Assembly (NCBI GenBank): GCA_021202465.1
Contig: JAJQCZ010000034.1
Coordinates: forward strand, 1-44,546
Direction: 5' to 3'
Length of the DNA stretch: 44,546 bases
DNA from: Lachnospiraceae bacterium
GTDB lineage: Bacteria; Bacillota; Clostridia; Lachnospirales; Lachnospiraceae
Below, piece by piece: positions 8,465 through 16,505 of the stretch. How positions within the stretch are numbered: position 1 is the first letter of the stretch; every line of letters begins with the position of its first letter. A model generated the notes under the pieces. The model saw only the letters and a program-made list of their open reading frames with translations, was not told the origin of the DNA and ran no database searches. Both the position numbers and the translations under genes were made by a program.

Positions 8465-9499
8465 ATGGCTGGGACGATACAGGAGATTGCAGAGCGGACG
8501 GGGGTGTCCCGCGGAACCGTGGACCGGGTGCTGAACCACCGCGGCCGGGTGCGGCCCGAGGTGGCGGTGAAGGTGACGCAGGTCGCGGAGGAGCTGGGCT
8601 ATACGACGCGGAGCGTGCGGAAGGCGACGGCTGCAGGATGGGTGGATTTTCGTAAGAAGATCGGAGTGGTCACACAGCTGTCGGGCGCTTCCTTCATGCT
8701 GGAGATTATGCGGGGCATTGACACTGTGCGTGCCAAGATGGAAAACCAGGGTGTGCATGTAATCCTGCGGGAGAGTGCCGGCGTAGATGAAGAAGAGCAG
8801 CTTCGTCTCATTGAAGAGCTCGTGGAGGAGGGCATCGACGGCCTGGCCATCATGCCGGTGGACTGCGAGGGCGTGCGGGAGCGCCTGAACCGGTTGACTG
8901 CGGAGGAGGGAATTCCCGTGGTGACCTTCAACTCGGATATCGTGGGAGCCGGGCGCCTGAGCTTTGTCGGTCTTGACAACCGGAGGAGCGGCAGCACGGC
9001 TGCGGGGCTCATGGGCCTGATGATGCGCGGCGAGGGCCGGGTGCTCTGTATCACCGGAAACTTCTCCAACAGCGCTTCGAGTCTGCGCATGGACGGTTTC
9101 ATCGGGGAATTGAAGAAGAGCTTTCCGGCGATGGAGATCGTCGGGGTGCAGAGCAGCTTTGACCGCACGGACGAGGTGGAGCAGATCATCGTCAAGACCA
9201 TGACGGCATTCCCCGATCTGGGCGGGATTCTGGTCGTCTCCGGCGGACAGGCCGGCGTTGTTCGCGCCTTCGAGCAGCTGAAACCGGCACACAGACCCTA
9301 CGTCATCCTTTATGACCGCACGCCGAAGAATGTCTCCTTTCTGCAGGACGGCGTTGTGGACTTCCTCATTGACCAGGACGGCTACCACCAGGGGCATCGC
9401 GCCATCTCCCTGCTGGCGGACAAGCTCTGCTGGAATAAAGAGCCTGAGGCGGAATACATGTACACTGACATCAGCATCAAGACGAAATATAACCTGTAG
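8465..9499 (+). CDS. LacI-family transcriptional regulator of the inositol operon (predicted)
   Basis: A 344-residue protein with an N-terminal LacI helix-turn-helix (TIQEIAERTGVSRGTVDRVL, residues 4-23) and a periplasmic-binding-protein-like sensor domain from about residue 60 to the end. VSRGTVDRVLNHRGRV is slightly unlike the canonical VSxxTVSRxLN, as seen in regulators with a type-4 sugar-binding sensor domain. It is encoded just upstream of the transaldolase-iol operon in the same direction, with its own promoter. Inference: it represses or controls that operon in response to inositol or an inositol derivative. The start ATG at 8465 follows a purine-rich GAGAGAG stretch. Confidence 0.85.
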   Translation: MAGTIQEIAERTGVSRGTVDRVLNHRGRVRPEVAVKVTQVAEELGYTTRSVRKATAAGWVDFRKKIGVVTQLSGASFMLEIMRGIDTVRAKMENQGVHVILRESAGVDEEEQLRLIEELVEEGIDGLAIMPVDCEGVRERLNRLTAEEGIPVVTFNSDIVGAGRLSFVGLDNRRSGSTAAGLMGLMMRGEGRVLCITGNFSNSASSLRMDGFIGELKKSFPAMEIVGVQSSFDRTDEVEQIIVKTMTAFPDLGGILVVSGGQAGVVRAFEQLKPAHRPYVILYDRTPKNVSFLQDGVVDFLIDQDGYHQGHRAISLLADKLCWNKEPEAEYMYTDISIKTKYNL

Positions 9500-9508
9500 C
9501 GATACCAG

Positions 9509-9677
9509 GGCGCTGGACATCCAGTGGATGTCCGTCAAGCGCCGACCGAAGCGGAGCGAAGACTTCCAAAGTCGCAAATCGAATGCTGGCATTCGATTTT
9601 GCGACCTTGGAACCCGCCAAAACATGACACCGCAGGCGCCCCTTGTGGGGGAAGGAGCCATTTTTCGAAGAAAAATG
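9509..9677 (+). repeat. structured non-coding stretch with three consecutive inverted repeats
   Basis: Three hairpins follow the regulator stop codon. The first pairs GGCGCT and GGACATCC (9509-9522) with GGATGTCC and AGCGCC (9526-9543). The second is a long stem with TTCCAA, GTCGCAAATCGAATG and their complements over 9564-9612. The third is CATTTTT/AAAAATG over 9659-9677. No T-run follows the first two, so they are not classical terminators. The 468-base gap between the regulator and the transaldolase has no gene; it holds this stretch and then the operon promoter. Confidence 0.6.
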
Positions 9678-9757
9678 AGCGGATTCCTCCACCCAACCAA
9701 CGGGATGCACATAAAAGCACACAATAATAATTGAATAAACAAAGCGGAAAAACGCAC

Positions 9758-9815
9758 AAAGCACGCAAGAAAATGAAAAAGATACAAAATTTTTCAAAAA
9801 ATACTTGCGTGCTTT
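9758..9815 (+). promoter_or_regulatory. 12-bp inverted repeat, candidate operator of the iol operon
   Basis: AAAGCACGCAAG at 9758-9769 and its exact complement CTTGCGTGCTTT at 9804-9815 are 34 bases apart, and the right arm covers the -35 element of the operon promoter. Two sites 46 bases apart that block a promoter are typical of repression by a LacI-type dimer or tetramer. Ten bases of the motif also occur at 8348-8357. Confidence 0.6.
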
Positions 9816-9833
9816 TATATTTTGTGGTATCCT
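9805..9833 (+). promoter_or_regulatory. promoter of the transaldolase-iol operon
   Basis: TTGCGT at 9805-9810 and TATCCT at 9828-9833 are 17 bases apart. The -35 element is inside the right arm of the inverted repeat. The leader to the ATG at 9968 would be about 125 bases. Confidence 0.6.
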
Positions 9834-9967
9834 CCGAATAGAAAAGCACATAAGAAGTGTGCAGGCACGACGCACCGGTTCGATAGCATGATTCTGCTGC
9901 CGGGCGGTGGCCGTGTGAATCCGAAAGGATCTGTTTTACAGGGCAACCATACAAGGAGGGTAAGAAA

Positions 9968-10858
9968 ATGAGTAAAATGCTGGAAATGAAAGCCAAGTTC
10001 CCCAACACGCATTTCTGGGTGGATTCCTGCGCGAAATCGGATCTGGAATACGGCATCGGCATCGGCGCCGTGGGTGCTACCACCAATCCGGTCATCGTGT
10101 CTCAGGTGCTGCAGAGGGAACTGCCGGAATGGGAGGATACGATCCGTGGTCTTTTTGCAGACCATCCCACGGCAACAGAGGATGACGTGGCCTGGATGCT
10201 GATTGAGATGATGGGTGTGCGGGGCTGCGAGATGCTGCGCCCGGTTTATGAGGAAGAGAAAGGAACCTGCGGCAAGATCTCGATCCAGACGAACATCAAA
10301 TATTACCACGACTGGGAGAAGATGGCCGATCAGGCGGCGCATTTCAATACGCTGGCCCCCAATATCCAGGTGAAGATGCCTATCTCCGAGGCCGGTCTGA
10401 AAGCTTTTGAGGAAGCGACCTACCGCGGTGTCAGCGTCAACGCAACCGTTTCTTTCAGTGTGGCGCAGGCGGTGCAGGTGGCGGAGGCCATCGAACGGGG
10501 GCTGAAGCGCCGTGAGGCGGAAGGTCTGGACACTGCGCAGATGACGCCGATCTGCACGATCATGATCGGGCGCATCGACGACTGGCTGAAGAAGGCCGTG
10601 GCCCGTGACAGCGTGGCCATCCATCCGGAGGCACTGGAGTGGGGCGGCGTGGCTGTGTTCAAGAAAGCTTATAAGATTTTCAACGAGCGGGGCTACCGCA
10701 CGCGGCTGCTCACTGCGGCTTACCGCAACCTTCATCACTGGGAGGAATTCATCGGCGGCGACGTTTCCATGACCATCACCGCGAAGTATCTGAAGATCTT
10801 TGACAACAGCAACGTCGAGATCCGCAATACCATGGATGATCCGGTTCCCGCCTGCTGA
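9968..10858 (+). CDS. transaldolase-family protein, first gene of the iol operon (stops at an in-frame UGA)
   Basis: The 296-residue product up to the UGA is a transaldolase homologue: GATTNPVIV (about residues 36-44), the Schiff-base lysine region VKMPIS (about 137) and NATVSFSVAQA (about 158). Residues matching the phosphate-binding Arg of TalB seem kept in IGRIDDW and AAYRN. The position of TalB Glu96 appears to be Gln (SIQTN), as in fructose-6-phosphate aldolase. Good AAGGAGG site before the ATG. After the UGA at 10856 the frame stays open to a TAA at 11033 and encodes a further 58 residues of family-like sequence, so this form is C-terminally short. Role inferred from context: aldol cleavage or transfer on the iol intermediate 2-deoxy-5-keto-gluconate. 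Confidence 0.85.
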   Translation: MSKMLEMKAKFPNTHFWVDSCAKSDLEYGIGIGAVGATTNPVIVSQVLQRELPEWEDTIRGLFADHPTATEDDVAWMLIEMMGVRGCEMLRPVYEEEKGTCGKISIQTNIKYYHDWEKMADQAAHFNTLAPNIQVKMPISEAGLKAFEEATYRGVSVNATVSFSVAQAVQVAEAIERGLKRREAEGLDTAQMTPICTIMIGRIDDWLKKAVARDSVAIHPEALEWGGVAVFKKAYKIFNERGYRTRLLTAAYRNLHHWEEFIGGDVSMTITAKYLKIFDNSNVEIRNTMDDPVPAC

Positions 10859-11035
10859 CTCGAAGAACTGGATAAACTGCCGGATTTCCATCGCGCCTAC
10901 GACGAGGACGGTATGACGCCGGCCGAGTTCGAGCACTACGGCGCCTTCATAAACACTCTGGAGGGCTTTTTCAAGGGCTATGATACGCTGGTTCAGCTGA
11001 TCCGTCCTTATCAGTTCGGCAGCCCTTTGAAGTAA
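10856..11035 (+). other. in-frame continuation of the transaldolase gene beyond UGA
   Basis: Directly after UGA (10856-10858) the same frame reads LEELDKLPDF near its start, MTPAEFEHYGAFINTLEGFF in the middle and ends LIRPYQFGSPLK before TAA at 11033-11035. This resembles the C-terminal helices of transaldolase-family proteins and uses the same codons as the neighbours. With the extension the protein would have about 355 codons, and the spacing to iolD becomes 18 bases instead of 195. Possible readings: a nonsense mutation, a sequencing error, leaky UGA readthrough (UGA followed by C is a weak stop), or selenocysteine insertion (the codon before is Cys). No convincing SECIS hairpin was seen. 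Confidence 0.75.
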
Positions 11036-11053
11036 GTCACAAAGGAGGAACGC

Positions 11054-12985
11054 ATGAGCCAAACCATTCGTCTGACAACCGCCCAGGCCATTGTGCGATT
11101 TCTGGATCAGCAATATGTGTCCATGGACGGTGTTGAAACAAAATTTGTAGAGGGCTTCTTCACGATCTTCGGCCACGGGATCGCCGTCGGTCTGGGAGAG
11201 GCACTGGATACGAACCCCGGCAGCCTGCGGGTGATGCAGGGGAGAAATGAGCAGGGCATGTGCCACGCGGCCATCGCCTTCGCCAAGCAGAACAACCGGC
11301 GGCGGATCATCGCCTGCTCCTCCTCCATCGGCCCCGGTGCCGCCAATATGGTGACCGCCTGCGCCGATGCGACGGTGAATAACATTCCGCTGCTGGTTTT
11401 CCCCTCGGATACATTTGCATCGAGACAGCCGGATCCGGTGCTGCAGCAGCTTGAGCAGAGCAGCAGTCTGGCGGTGAGCACCAACGACGCTTTCCGCCCG
11501 GTGTGCAAATACTGGGATCGTATCAATCGTCCGGAGCAGGTCATGACCGCACTGATCAATGCCATGCGCGTGCTGACCGACCCGGCGGAGACCGGCGCCT
11601 GCTGCATCGCGCTGCCGCAGGACGTGGAGGGCGAGGCCTTTGACTATCCGGCCTATTTCTTCGAGAAACGTGTCCACCGGATCACCCGTCCGGCAGCCGT
11701 CGAAGAAGAGCTGGACGATGTGGCCGCGGTCATCGCGGCGGCGAAGAAGCCGCTCCTGATCGTCGGCGGCGGCGTCCGCTATTCGGAGGCCGGTGAAACA
11801 GTGGAGAACTTCTGTGAGGAATTCCGCATTCCCTTCGGCGAGAGCCAGGCGGGCAAGAGCGCCTGCAAATCCAGCCATCCGTATTGCCTGGGAGGCATCG
11901 GCGTCACAGGAACCTACGCCTCGAATATCCTGGCGAAGGACGCAGACGTGGTCATCGCCGTGGGCACCCGCCTTTCGGACTTCACGACCGGATCAAAATA
12001 CCTCTTCCGCAGGGAGGGCGTGAAGGTCGTTACCATCAACAACTGCCGTTTCCATGCTTACAAGATGGATGCCGTGAAGGCGGTGGGTGACGCGAAAGTG
12101 ACGCTGGAGGCTCTGGCCGCGAAACTGCGCGCGAAGAACTATGTTTCTTCCTATACCACAGAGATTACTGAGGCGAAGGCGGCCTGGGATCAGGAAATGG
12201 AGAGACTGGGAAATCTTTCCTACACGGGGGAGGACTTCGTGCCGAACATCCAGGCCCGTGATCCCCGGACGGTTCCGGAATTTGTCGCGCTGACACAGGG
12301 ACAGATTACACAGACCGCGGCCATTGCGGCCATCAACCGCACAATCGATGAGAATTCGGTGATTATTACGGCCGGAGGTTCGCTGCCGAGCTGCCTGCAG
12401 CGTATGTGGCGGACGGACAAACGGGGCGGTTATCACGCGGAATATGGATATTCCTGTATGGGCTACGAGGTAGCGGCGACGCTGGGCGTGAAGTTCGCGG
12501 AGCCGGACAGCGAGGTCTACGCACTGGTGGGAGATTCCAGCTTTCAGATGCTCCACAGTGAGATCATGACGATCATGCAGGAGCGTCAGAAGGTGAACAT
12601 CCTCGTTTTTGATAACTGCGGCTTCGGCTGCATTAACAACCTGGAAATGAACAACGGTATCGGCAGTCTGGCGACCGAGTTCCGCTACACCGACGGGAAG
12701 AAGCCCACCGGGAATCTGATTCCGGTCGACTACGCGAAGATCGGCGAGGGATACGGCCTGAAGACCTACACCTGCCGCACGATCGGGGAGCTGATTGCGG
12801 CACTTGACGATGCGAAGACGCAGGAGAGAGCCTGCCTGTTCGACCTGAAGGTGCTGCCGAAGACCATGACGGACGGTTATGAGTCCTGGTGGAATGTGGG
12901 CGTCGCGGAGGTTTCGGAGAAGGAGAGCGTCTGCGCAGCTTACGAGGACGTGATGGAACATCGCAGAGACGCCAGAGCGTACTGA
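11054..12985 (+). CDS. iolD: 3D-(3,5/4)-trihydroxycyclohexane-1,2-dione acylhydrolase
   Basis: A 643-residue thiamine-diphosphate enzyme of the inositol pathway that opens the ring of the diketone made by IolE to give 5-deoxy-glucuronate. The N-terminal ThDP domain has FVEGFFTIFGHG (about residues 26-37) with the catalytic Glu, the middle domain has IVGGGVRYS, and the C-terminal domain has the ThDP/Mg motif starting at LVGDSSFQML with the distal Asn in FDNCGFGCINN (about residues 493-530). Length and motifs match IolD. An AAAGGAGGAACGC site precedes the ATG. It lies 18 bases after the TAA that closes the extended transaldolase frame. Confidence 0.95.
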   Translation: MSQTIRLTTAQAIVRFLDQQYVSMDGVETKFVEGFFTIFGHGIAVGLGEALDTNPGSLRVMQGRNEQGMCHAAIAFAKQNNRRRIIACSSSIGPGAANMVTACADATVNNIPLLVFPSDTFASRQPDPVLQQLEQSSSLAVSTNDAFRPVCKYWDRINRPEQVMTALINAMRVLTDPAETGACCIALPQDVEGEAFDYPAYFFEKRVHRITRPAAVEEELDDVAAVIAAAKKPLLIVGGGVRYSEAGETVENFCEEFRIPFGESQAGKSACKSSHPYCLGGIGVTGTYASNILAKDADVVIAVGTRLSDFTTGSKYLFRREGVKVVTINNCRFHAYKMDAVKAVGDAKVTLEALAAKLRAKNYVSSYTTEITEAKAAWDQEMERLGNLSYTGEDFVPNIQARDPRTVPEFVALTQGQITQTAAIAAINRTIDENSVIITAGGSLPSCLQRMWRTDKRGGYHAEYGYSCMGYEVAATLGVKFAEPDSEVYALVGDSSFQMLHSEIMTIMQERQKVNILVFDNCGFGCINNLEMNNGIGSLATEFRYTDGKKPTGNLIPVDYAKIGEGYGLKTYTCRTIGELIAALDDAKTQERACLFDLKVLPKTMTDGYESWWNVGVAEVSEKESVCAAYEDVMEHRRDARAY

Positions 12986-13011
12986 TCGCCGACAGAAGGG
13001 AGAATATAACC

Positions 13012-13809
13012 ATGGCTAAGGTGTTCGGATACCCCGTTTTTGATGAGAATGGGGAGAAGATCCTTACTACATATGACAATGAATACAGTGCCATGAACAT
13101 GGACATCCGCGTGTATGAGATGAAGCCCGGAACGATCCGGCGGTTTCAGCGCGCGGGGGAGGAGATCGCGGCGCTGCTTCTCTCCGGGCGCGTGACCTAT
13201 GCGTGGGAGAAGGAGAAACAGACCGTCAGCCGCATGGATGTCTTCACCGAAGGTCCCTGGTGCCTGCACGTGCCGGCCGGGATTGAGATCACGGTGCGCG
13301 CGGAGGGTGAAAGCCAGATCCTCGTGCAGTGCACGAAGAATGAGAAAATGTTTGCCGCGCGGCTTCACCGGCCGGAGGACGCTCCCTGGGGTTATTCTTC
13401 GGTGGGCAAGTTCGGCAATGTGGCCAAACGCCGCGTGAACACGATCTTTGATCATGACATCGAGCCGGCCTCCAATATGGTGCTCGGCGAGGTGCTCAAC
13501 GACCGGGGCAACTGGTCCGGTTATCTGCCTCATCGGCATCCGCAGCCGGAGACCTATTATTTCCTCTTTGACCGGCCGGAGGGATTCGGCGCCAGCTTTG
13601 TCGGGGACCAGGTCTTCAAGAGCGTGGATGGCAGCTTCTCCGCCATTCCCGGCGGCGAACTTCATCCGCAGGCCGTGGCGCCGGGCTTTCAGATGTATAC
13701 CTGCTGGATGATCCGCCACATTGACGGGAACCCCTGGCTGCAGACCGACCGCTGCGAGGACGAGAGATATGTGTGGATGCATGAGGCACAGTTTGGAGAT
13801 TGTGACTGA
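13012..13809 (+). CDS. iolB: 5-deoxy-glucuronate isomerase
   Basis: A 265-residue cupin-fold isomerase converting 5-deoxy-glucuronate to 2-deoxy-5-keto-gluconate. The family signature is visible in GNWSGYLPHRHPQPETYYF (about residues 163-181), providing the metal-binding His and Glu, and in PGGELHPQAVAPGFQMYTCW (about 216-235). The start at 13012 follows AGAAGGGAGAATATAACC; an upstream in-frame ATG would overlap iolD by about 100 bases and is not used. It sits 26 bases after iolD and 16 bases before iolE. Confidence 0.93.
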   Translation: MAKVFGYPVFDENGEKILTTYDNEYSAMNMDIRVYEMKPGTIRRFQRAGEEIAALLLSGRVTYAWEKEKQTVSRMDVFTEGPWCLHVPAGIEITVRAEGESQILVQCTKNEKMFAARLHRPEDAPWGYSSVGKFGNVAKRRVNTIFDHDIEPASNMVLGEVLNDRGNWSGYLPHRHPQPETYYFLFDRPEGFGASFVGDQVFKSVDGSFSAIPGGELHPQAVAPGFQMYTCWMIRHIDGNPWLQTDRCEDERYVWMHEAQFGDCD

Positions 13810-13825
13810 CAGGGAGAGATGAAAG

Positions 13826-14725
13826 ATGCTGGACAGAGAAAAGGTGCGCTTGGGGATCGCTCCCATCGCGTGGACCAATGACGATATGCCCGACCTGGGC
13901 GCGGAGAATACCTTCGAGCAGTGTGTCAGTGAGATGGCGCTGGCCGGATTCACGGGCTCTGAGGTGGGAAATAAATACCCGCGGGATCCGGAGGTGCTGA
14001 AACGGGCCCTGGAGCTGCGGGGGCTGTGTATCTGCAATCAGTGGTTTTCCTCCTTCCTGCTTACAAAGCCTTTTGAGGAGGTGGAGCGGGCGTGCCGCGC
14101 GCAGCTGGCCTTCCTGCAGGCGCTGGGCTCGCAGATTATCGGATTCTCCGAGCAGAGTTATAGCGTGCAGGGACAGAAAGAGACACCGATTTTTGGCCAC
14201 AAGTATGTCATGAATGATGCGGAGTGGAAGACTCTCACCGACGGTTTAAACCGGCTGGGGAAGATTGCCCGGGATGAATACGGCATCAGCCTGACCTATC
14301 ATCATCACATGGGCACGGTGGTGCAGGATCCGGATGAGACAGAACGTCTGATGGCGGAGACGGATCCTGAATATGTCAGTCTTCTCTATGACACGGGTCA
14401 TTTCGCATACTGCGGGGCCGATCCGCTGGAAATGGCAGAACGCTTCGTGAAACGGATCCGCCATGTTCATCTGAAGGATATCCGGCCGCAGATCGTGGAG
14501 CAGGTGAAACAGGAGAACTTAAGCTTCCTGGACGGCGTGCGTCTGGGCGCCTTCACGGTGCCGGGCGACGGAAGTATTGACTTTGATCCGATCTTCCGCC
14601 TGCTGGGCGATGTGGGATACGAGGGCTGGATGCTGGTGGAGGCTGAGCAGGACCCGGCGAAGGCCAATCCGCTGGAATATGCACTGCGTGCGCGCCGCTT
14701 TATTGCCGAAAAGACAGGGCTGTAA
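13826..14725 (+). CDS. iolE: inosose dehydratase
   Basis: A 299-residue TIM-barrel protein of the xylose-isomerase-like superfamily. GIAPIAWTNDDMPDLG at the N-terminus is typical of IolE, as are TYHHHMGTVVQ (about 153-163), LLYDTGHFAYCG (about 183-194) and IRHVHLKDIRP (about 210-220), which supply metal ligands. It dehydrates scyllo-inosose (2-keto-myo-inositol) to the diketone hydrolysed by IolD. A GGGAGAG site precedes the ATG. The 164 bases up to iolA hold no gene. Confidence 0.94.
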   Translation: MLDREKVRLGIAPIAWTNDDMPDLGAENTFEQCVSEMALAGFTGSEVGNKYPRDPEVLKRALELRGLCICNQWFSSFLLTKPFEEVERACRAQLAFLQALGSQIIGFSEQSYSVQGQKETPIFGHKYVMNDAEWKTLTDGLNRLGKIARDEYGISLTYHHHMGTVVQDPDETERLMAETDPEYVSLLYDTGHFAYCGADPLEMAERFVKRIRHVHLKDIRPQIVEQVKQENLSFLDGVRLGAFTVPGDGSIDFDPIFRLLGDVGYEGWMLVEAEQDPAKANPLEYALRARRFIAEKTGL

Positions 14726-14889
14726 GCGGTTTAAGCCTTGGAAATGCATCGCACAGGTCATACAGACCGGAATGGTGACGTAAGTATTCTGCTCAGGGTT
14801 TTCAACATGGGCATATATATCTGAAAGACCGCAATTAAGACAGATCTTGGGGGTCGCGGTGGAATCTGCCGTGACGGAAAGGATAAAAA

Positions 14890-16407
14890 ATGAGTGAGAT
14901 TAAGAAAATGGGTTACTGTGTGAACGGAGTCTGGAAAGAGTCCAAAGCAGAGAAATACCAGGACATCACCGACTCCAGCACCGGTGAAGTGATCGCCAGC
15001 GTGCCCTGCTGCACCGCTGAGGAAGTGGAGGAGGCCATTGCCTCTGCGCAGGCGGCCTTCCCGGCCTGGTCCGGGCTGTCCCTTGCCAAGAGACAGCAGT
15101 ATATGTTCCATTGGCGTGATGTGCTTTACGCACATAAGGAAGAGCTGTCTGTGCTCTGCGCCAAAGAGCTCGGCAAGACCATCGGCGAGGCCCGCGGCGA
15201 CGTGCAGAAGGCCATTGAGCCGACCGAGGAAGCCTGCGCGCTGCCGACGATGATTCAGGGCGATGCGGCCATGCAGGTGACGACCGGTTATGACACGGCC
15301 ACCTACCGGATGCCGCTCGGCGTGACCGCAGGCATCGTGCCTATGAACTTCCCGGCCATGATCCCCTGGGGCTGGATGGTGCCCCTGTCCATCGCCTGCG
15401 GCAACACCGTGGTGCTGAAGGCCAGCTCACAGACGCCCCTGACGGCCATGCGCATGATGGAGCTCTTCTACACGGAGGGTGGTTTCCCGGCAGGTGTTGT
15501 GAATCTCGTGACCTGCAGCCGCGTGGAGGCGGACATTCTTCTGACCGACCCGCGCGTCAAGGCGGTCACCTTCGTGGGCACCACCGGCGTCGGTAAGCAG
15601 GTGTACTCCAAAGCGGCGGCGCACGGCAAGAGAGTGCAGGCTCAGACCGAGGCCAAGAATCATGTGCTGGTGCTGGAGGACTGCAATCTCGAAGCCACGG
15701 TCAACGCCGTGATCAATTCCGCCTACGGCTGCGCGGGCATGCGCTGCATGGCGCTGCCGGTGGTCTGCGTGCAGGAGAGCATCGCCGATGATTTCGTGGC
15801 GCTGCTGAAGCAGAAGGCCATGGCCATGAAGGTGGGCTGTGCGTATGACGAGGAGACCAATCTGGGCCCGGTGGTCAATGCCGGACATAAGCAGAAGGTC
15901 TGCGACTGGATCCAGAAGGGCGTCGATGAGGGCGCTGAGCTGGTGCTGGACGGCCGCGATATCGTGGTGCCCGGCTTCGAGAAGGGCTTCTTTGTCGGCC
16001 CGACAATCCTCGATCATGTAAAGCCCGGCATGACGGTGGGCGACCGCGAGATCTTCGGACCGGTCACCTGCATCAAGAGAGTGAAGAATTACGAGGAGGG
16101 TGTGGCCATCATGAACGCCAATCCCTTCGCCAACGGTTCTGCCATCTTCACGCAGAGCGGCTACTACAGTCGCCGGTTCGCCATGGAGACAGACGGCGGC
16201 ATGGTGGGCATCAATGTAGGCATCCCGGTTCCCACCGCTTACTTCCCGTTCTCCGGCAACAAGGACTCCTTCTTCGGCGATCTGCATGTGCTGGGTAAGG
16301 ACGGCTATCGCTTCTTCACGCGCGCCAAGACCGTGACGACGCACTGGTTTGACGATGCCGCCGGCGGCCGCAAGGTCGGTACCTGGGAAGGCAGCACCGA
16401 GCAGTGA
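14890..16407 (+). CDS. iolA: methylmalonate/malonate-semialdehyde dehydrogenase (acylating)
   Basis: A 505-residue CoA-acylating aldehyde dehydrogenase (MmsA/IolA). Key parts are PMNFPAMIPWGWMVPL (about residues 154-169), the NAD-binding FVGTTGVG (about 228-235) and the catalytic cysteine in GCAGMRCMALPVV (about 279-291), close to the family's AGERCMAL. It converts malonate semialdehyde, NAD and CoA to acetyl-CoA, CO2 and NADH, the last step of inositol breakdown. Its presence shows that the pathway is expected to yield malonate semialdehyde even though the kinase and aldolase genes that normally make it are not in the operon. A strong hairpin follows its stop. Confidence 0.94.
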   Translation: MSEIKKMGYCVNGVWKESKAEKYQDITDSSTGEVIASVPCCTAEEVEEAIASAQAAFPAWSGLSLAKRQQYMFHWRDVLYAHKEELSVLCAKELGKTIGEARGDVQKAIEPTEEACALPTMIQGDAAMQVTTGYDTATYRMPLGVTAGIVPMNFPAMIPWGWMVPLSIACGNTVVLKASSQTPLTAMRMMELFYTEGGFPAGVVNLVTCSRVEADILLTDPRVKAVTFVGTTGVGKQVYSKAAAHGKRVQAQTEAKNHVLVLEDCNLEATVNAVINSAYGCAGMRCMALPVVCVQESIADDFVALLKQKAMAMKVGCAYDEETNLGPVVNAGHKQKVCDWIQKGVDEGAELVLDGRDIVVPGFEKGFFVGPTILDHVKPGMTVGDREIFGPVTCIKRVKNYEEGVAIMNANPFANGSAIFTQSGYYSRRFAMETDGGMVGINVGIPVPTAYFPFSGNKDSFFGDLHVLGKDGYRFFTRAKTVTTHWFDDAAGGRKVGTWEGSTEQ

Positions 16408-16415
16408 ATACAGGA

Positions 16416-16465
16416 ACAGATTCCCGCCGGGGCGTGTCCCCGGCGGAGAAATCTGTGCGATTTTT
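16416..16465 (+). terminator. hairpin with short T-run between iolA and iolG
   Basis: ACAGATT (16416-16422) and CCGCCGGGG (16424-16432) pair with CCCCGGCGG (16438-16446) and AATCTGT (16450-16456), followed by GCGATTTTT. This could partially terminate transcription or stabilise the upstream mRNA; iolG follows 40 bases later with no promoter seen. Confidence 0.7.
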
Positions 16466-16505
16466 ACAGATTGGAATAAAAACCAACAGTTAAAGGAGAA
16501 GAAAT

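Noticed and set aside
10856-10910. A bacterial SECIS hairpin after the in-frame UGA
   Set aside because: Only a weak CTGG/CCGG stem with an eight-base loop is visible; this is not enough to claim selenocysteine, so readthrough, mutation and error remain equally open.
9815-11878. 687-codon open frame on the minus strand over the transaldolase and iolD
   Set aside because: Shadow frame of two well-supported genes with no recognisable domain; its length reflects GC-rich coding of the other strand.
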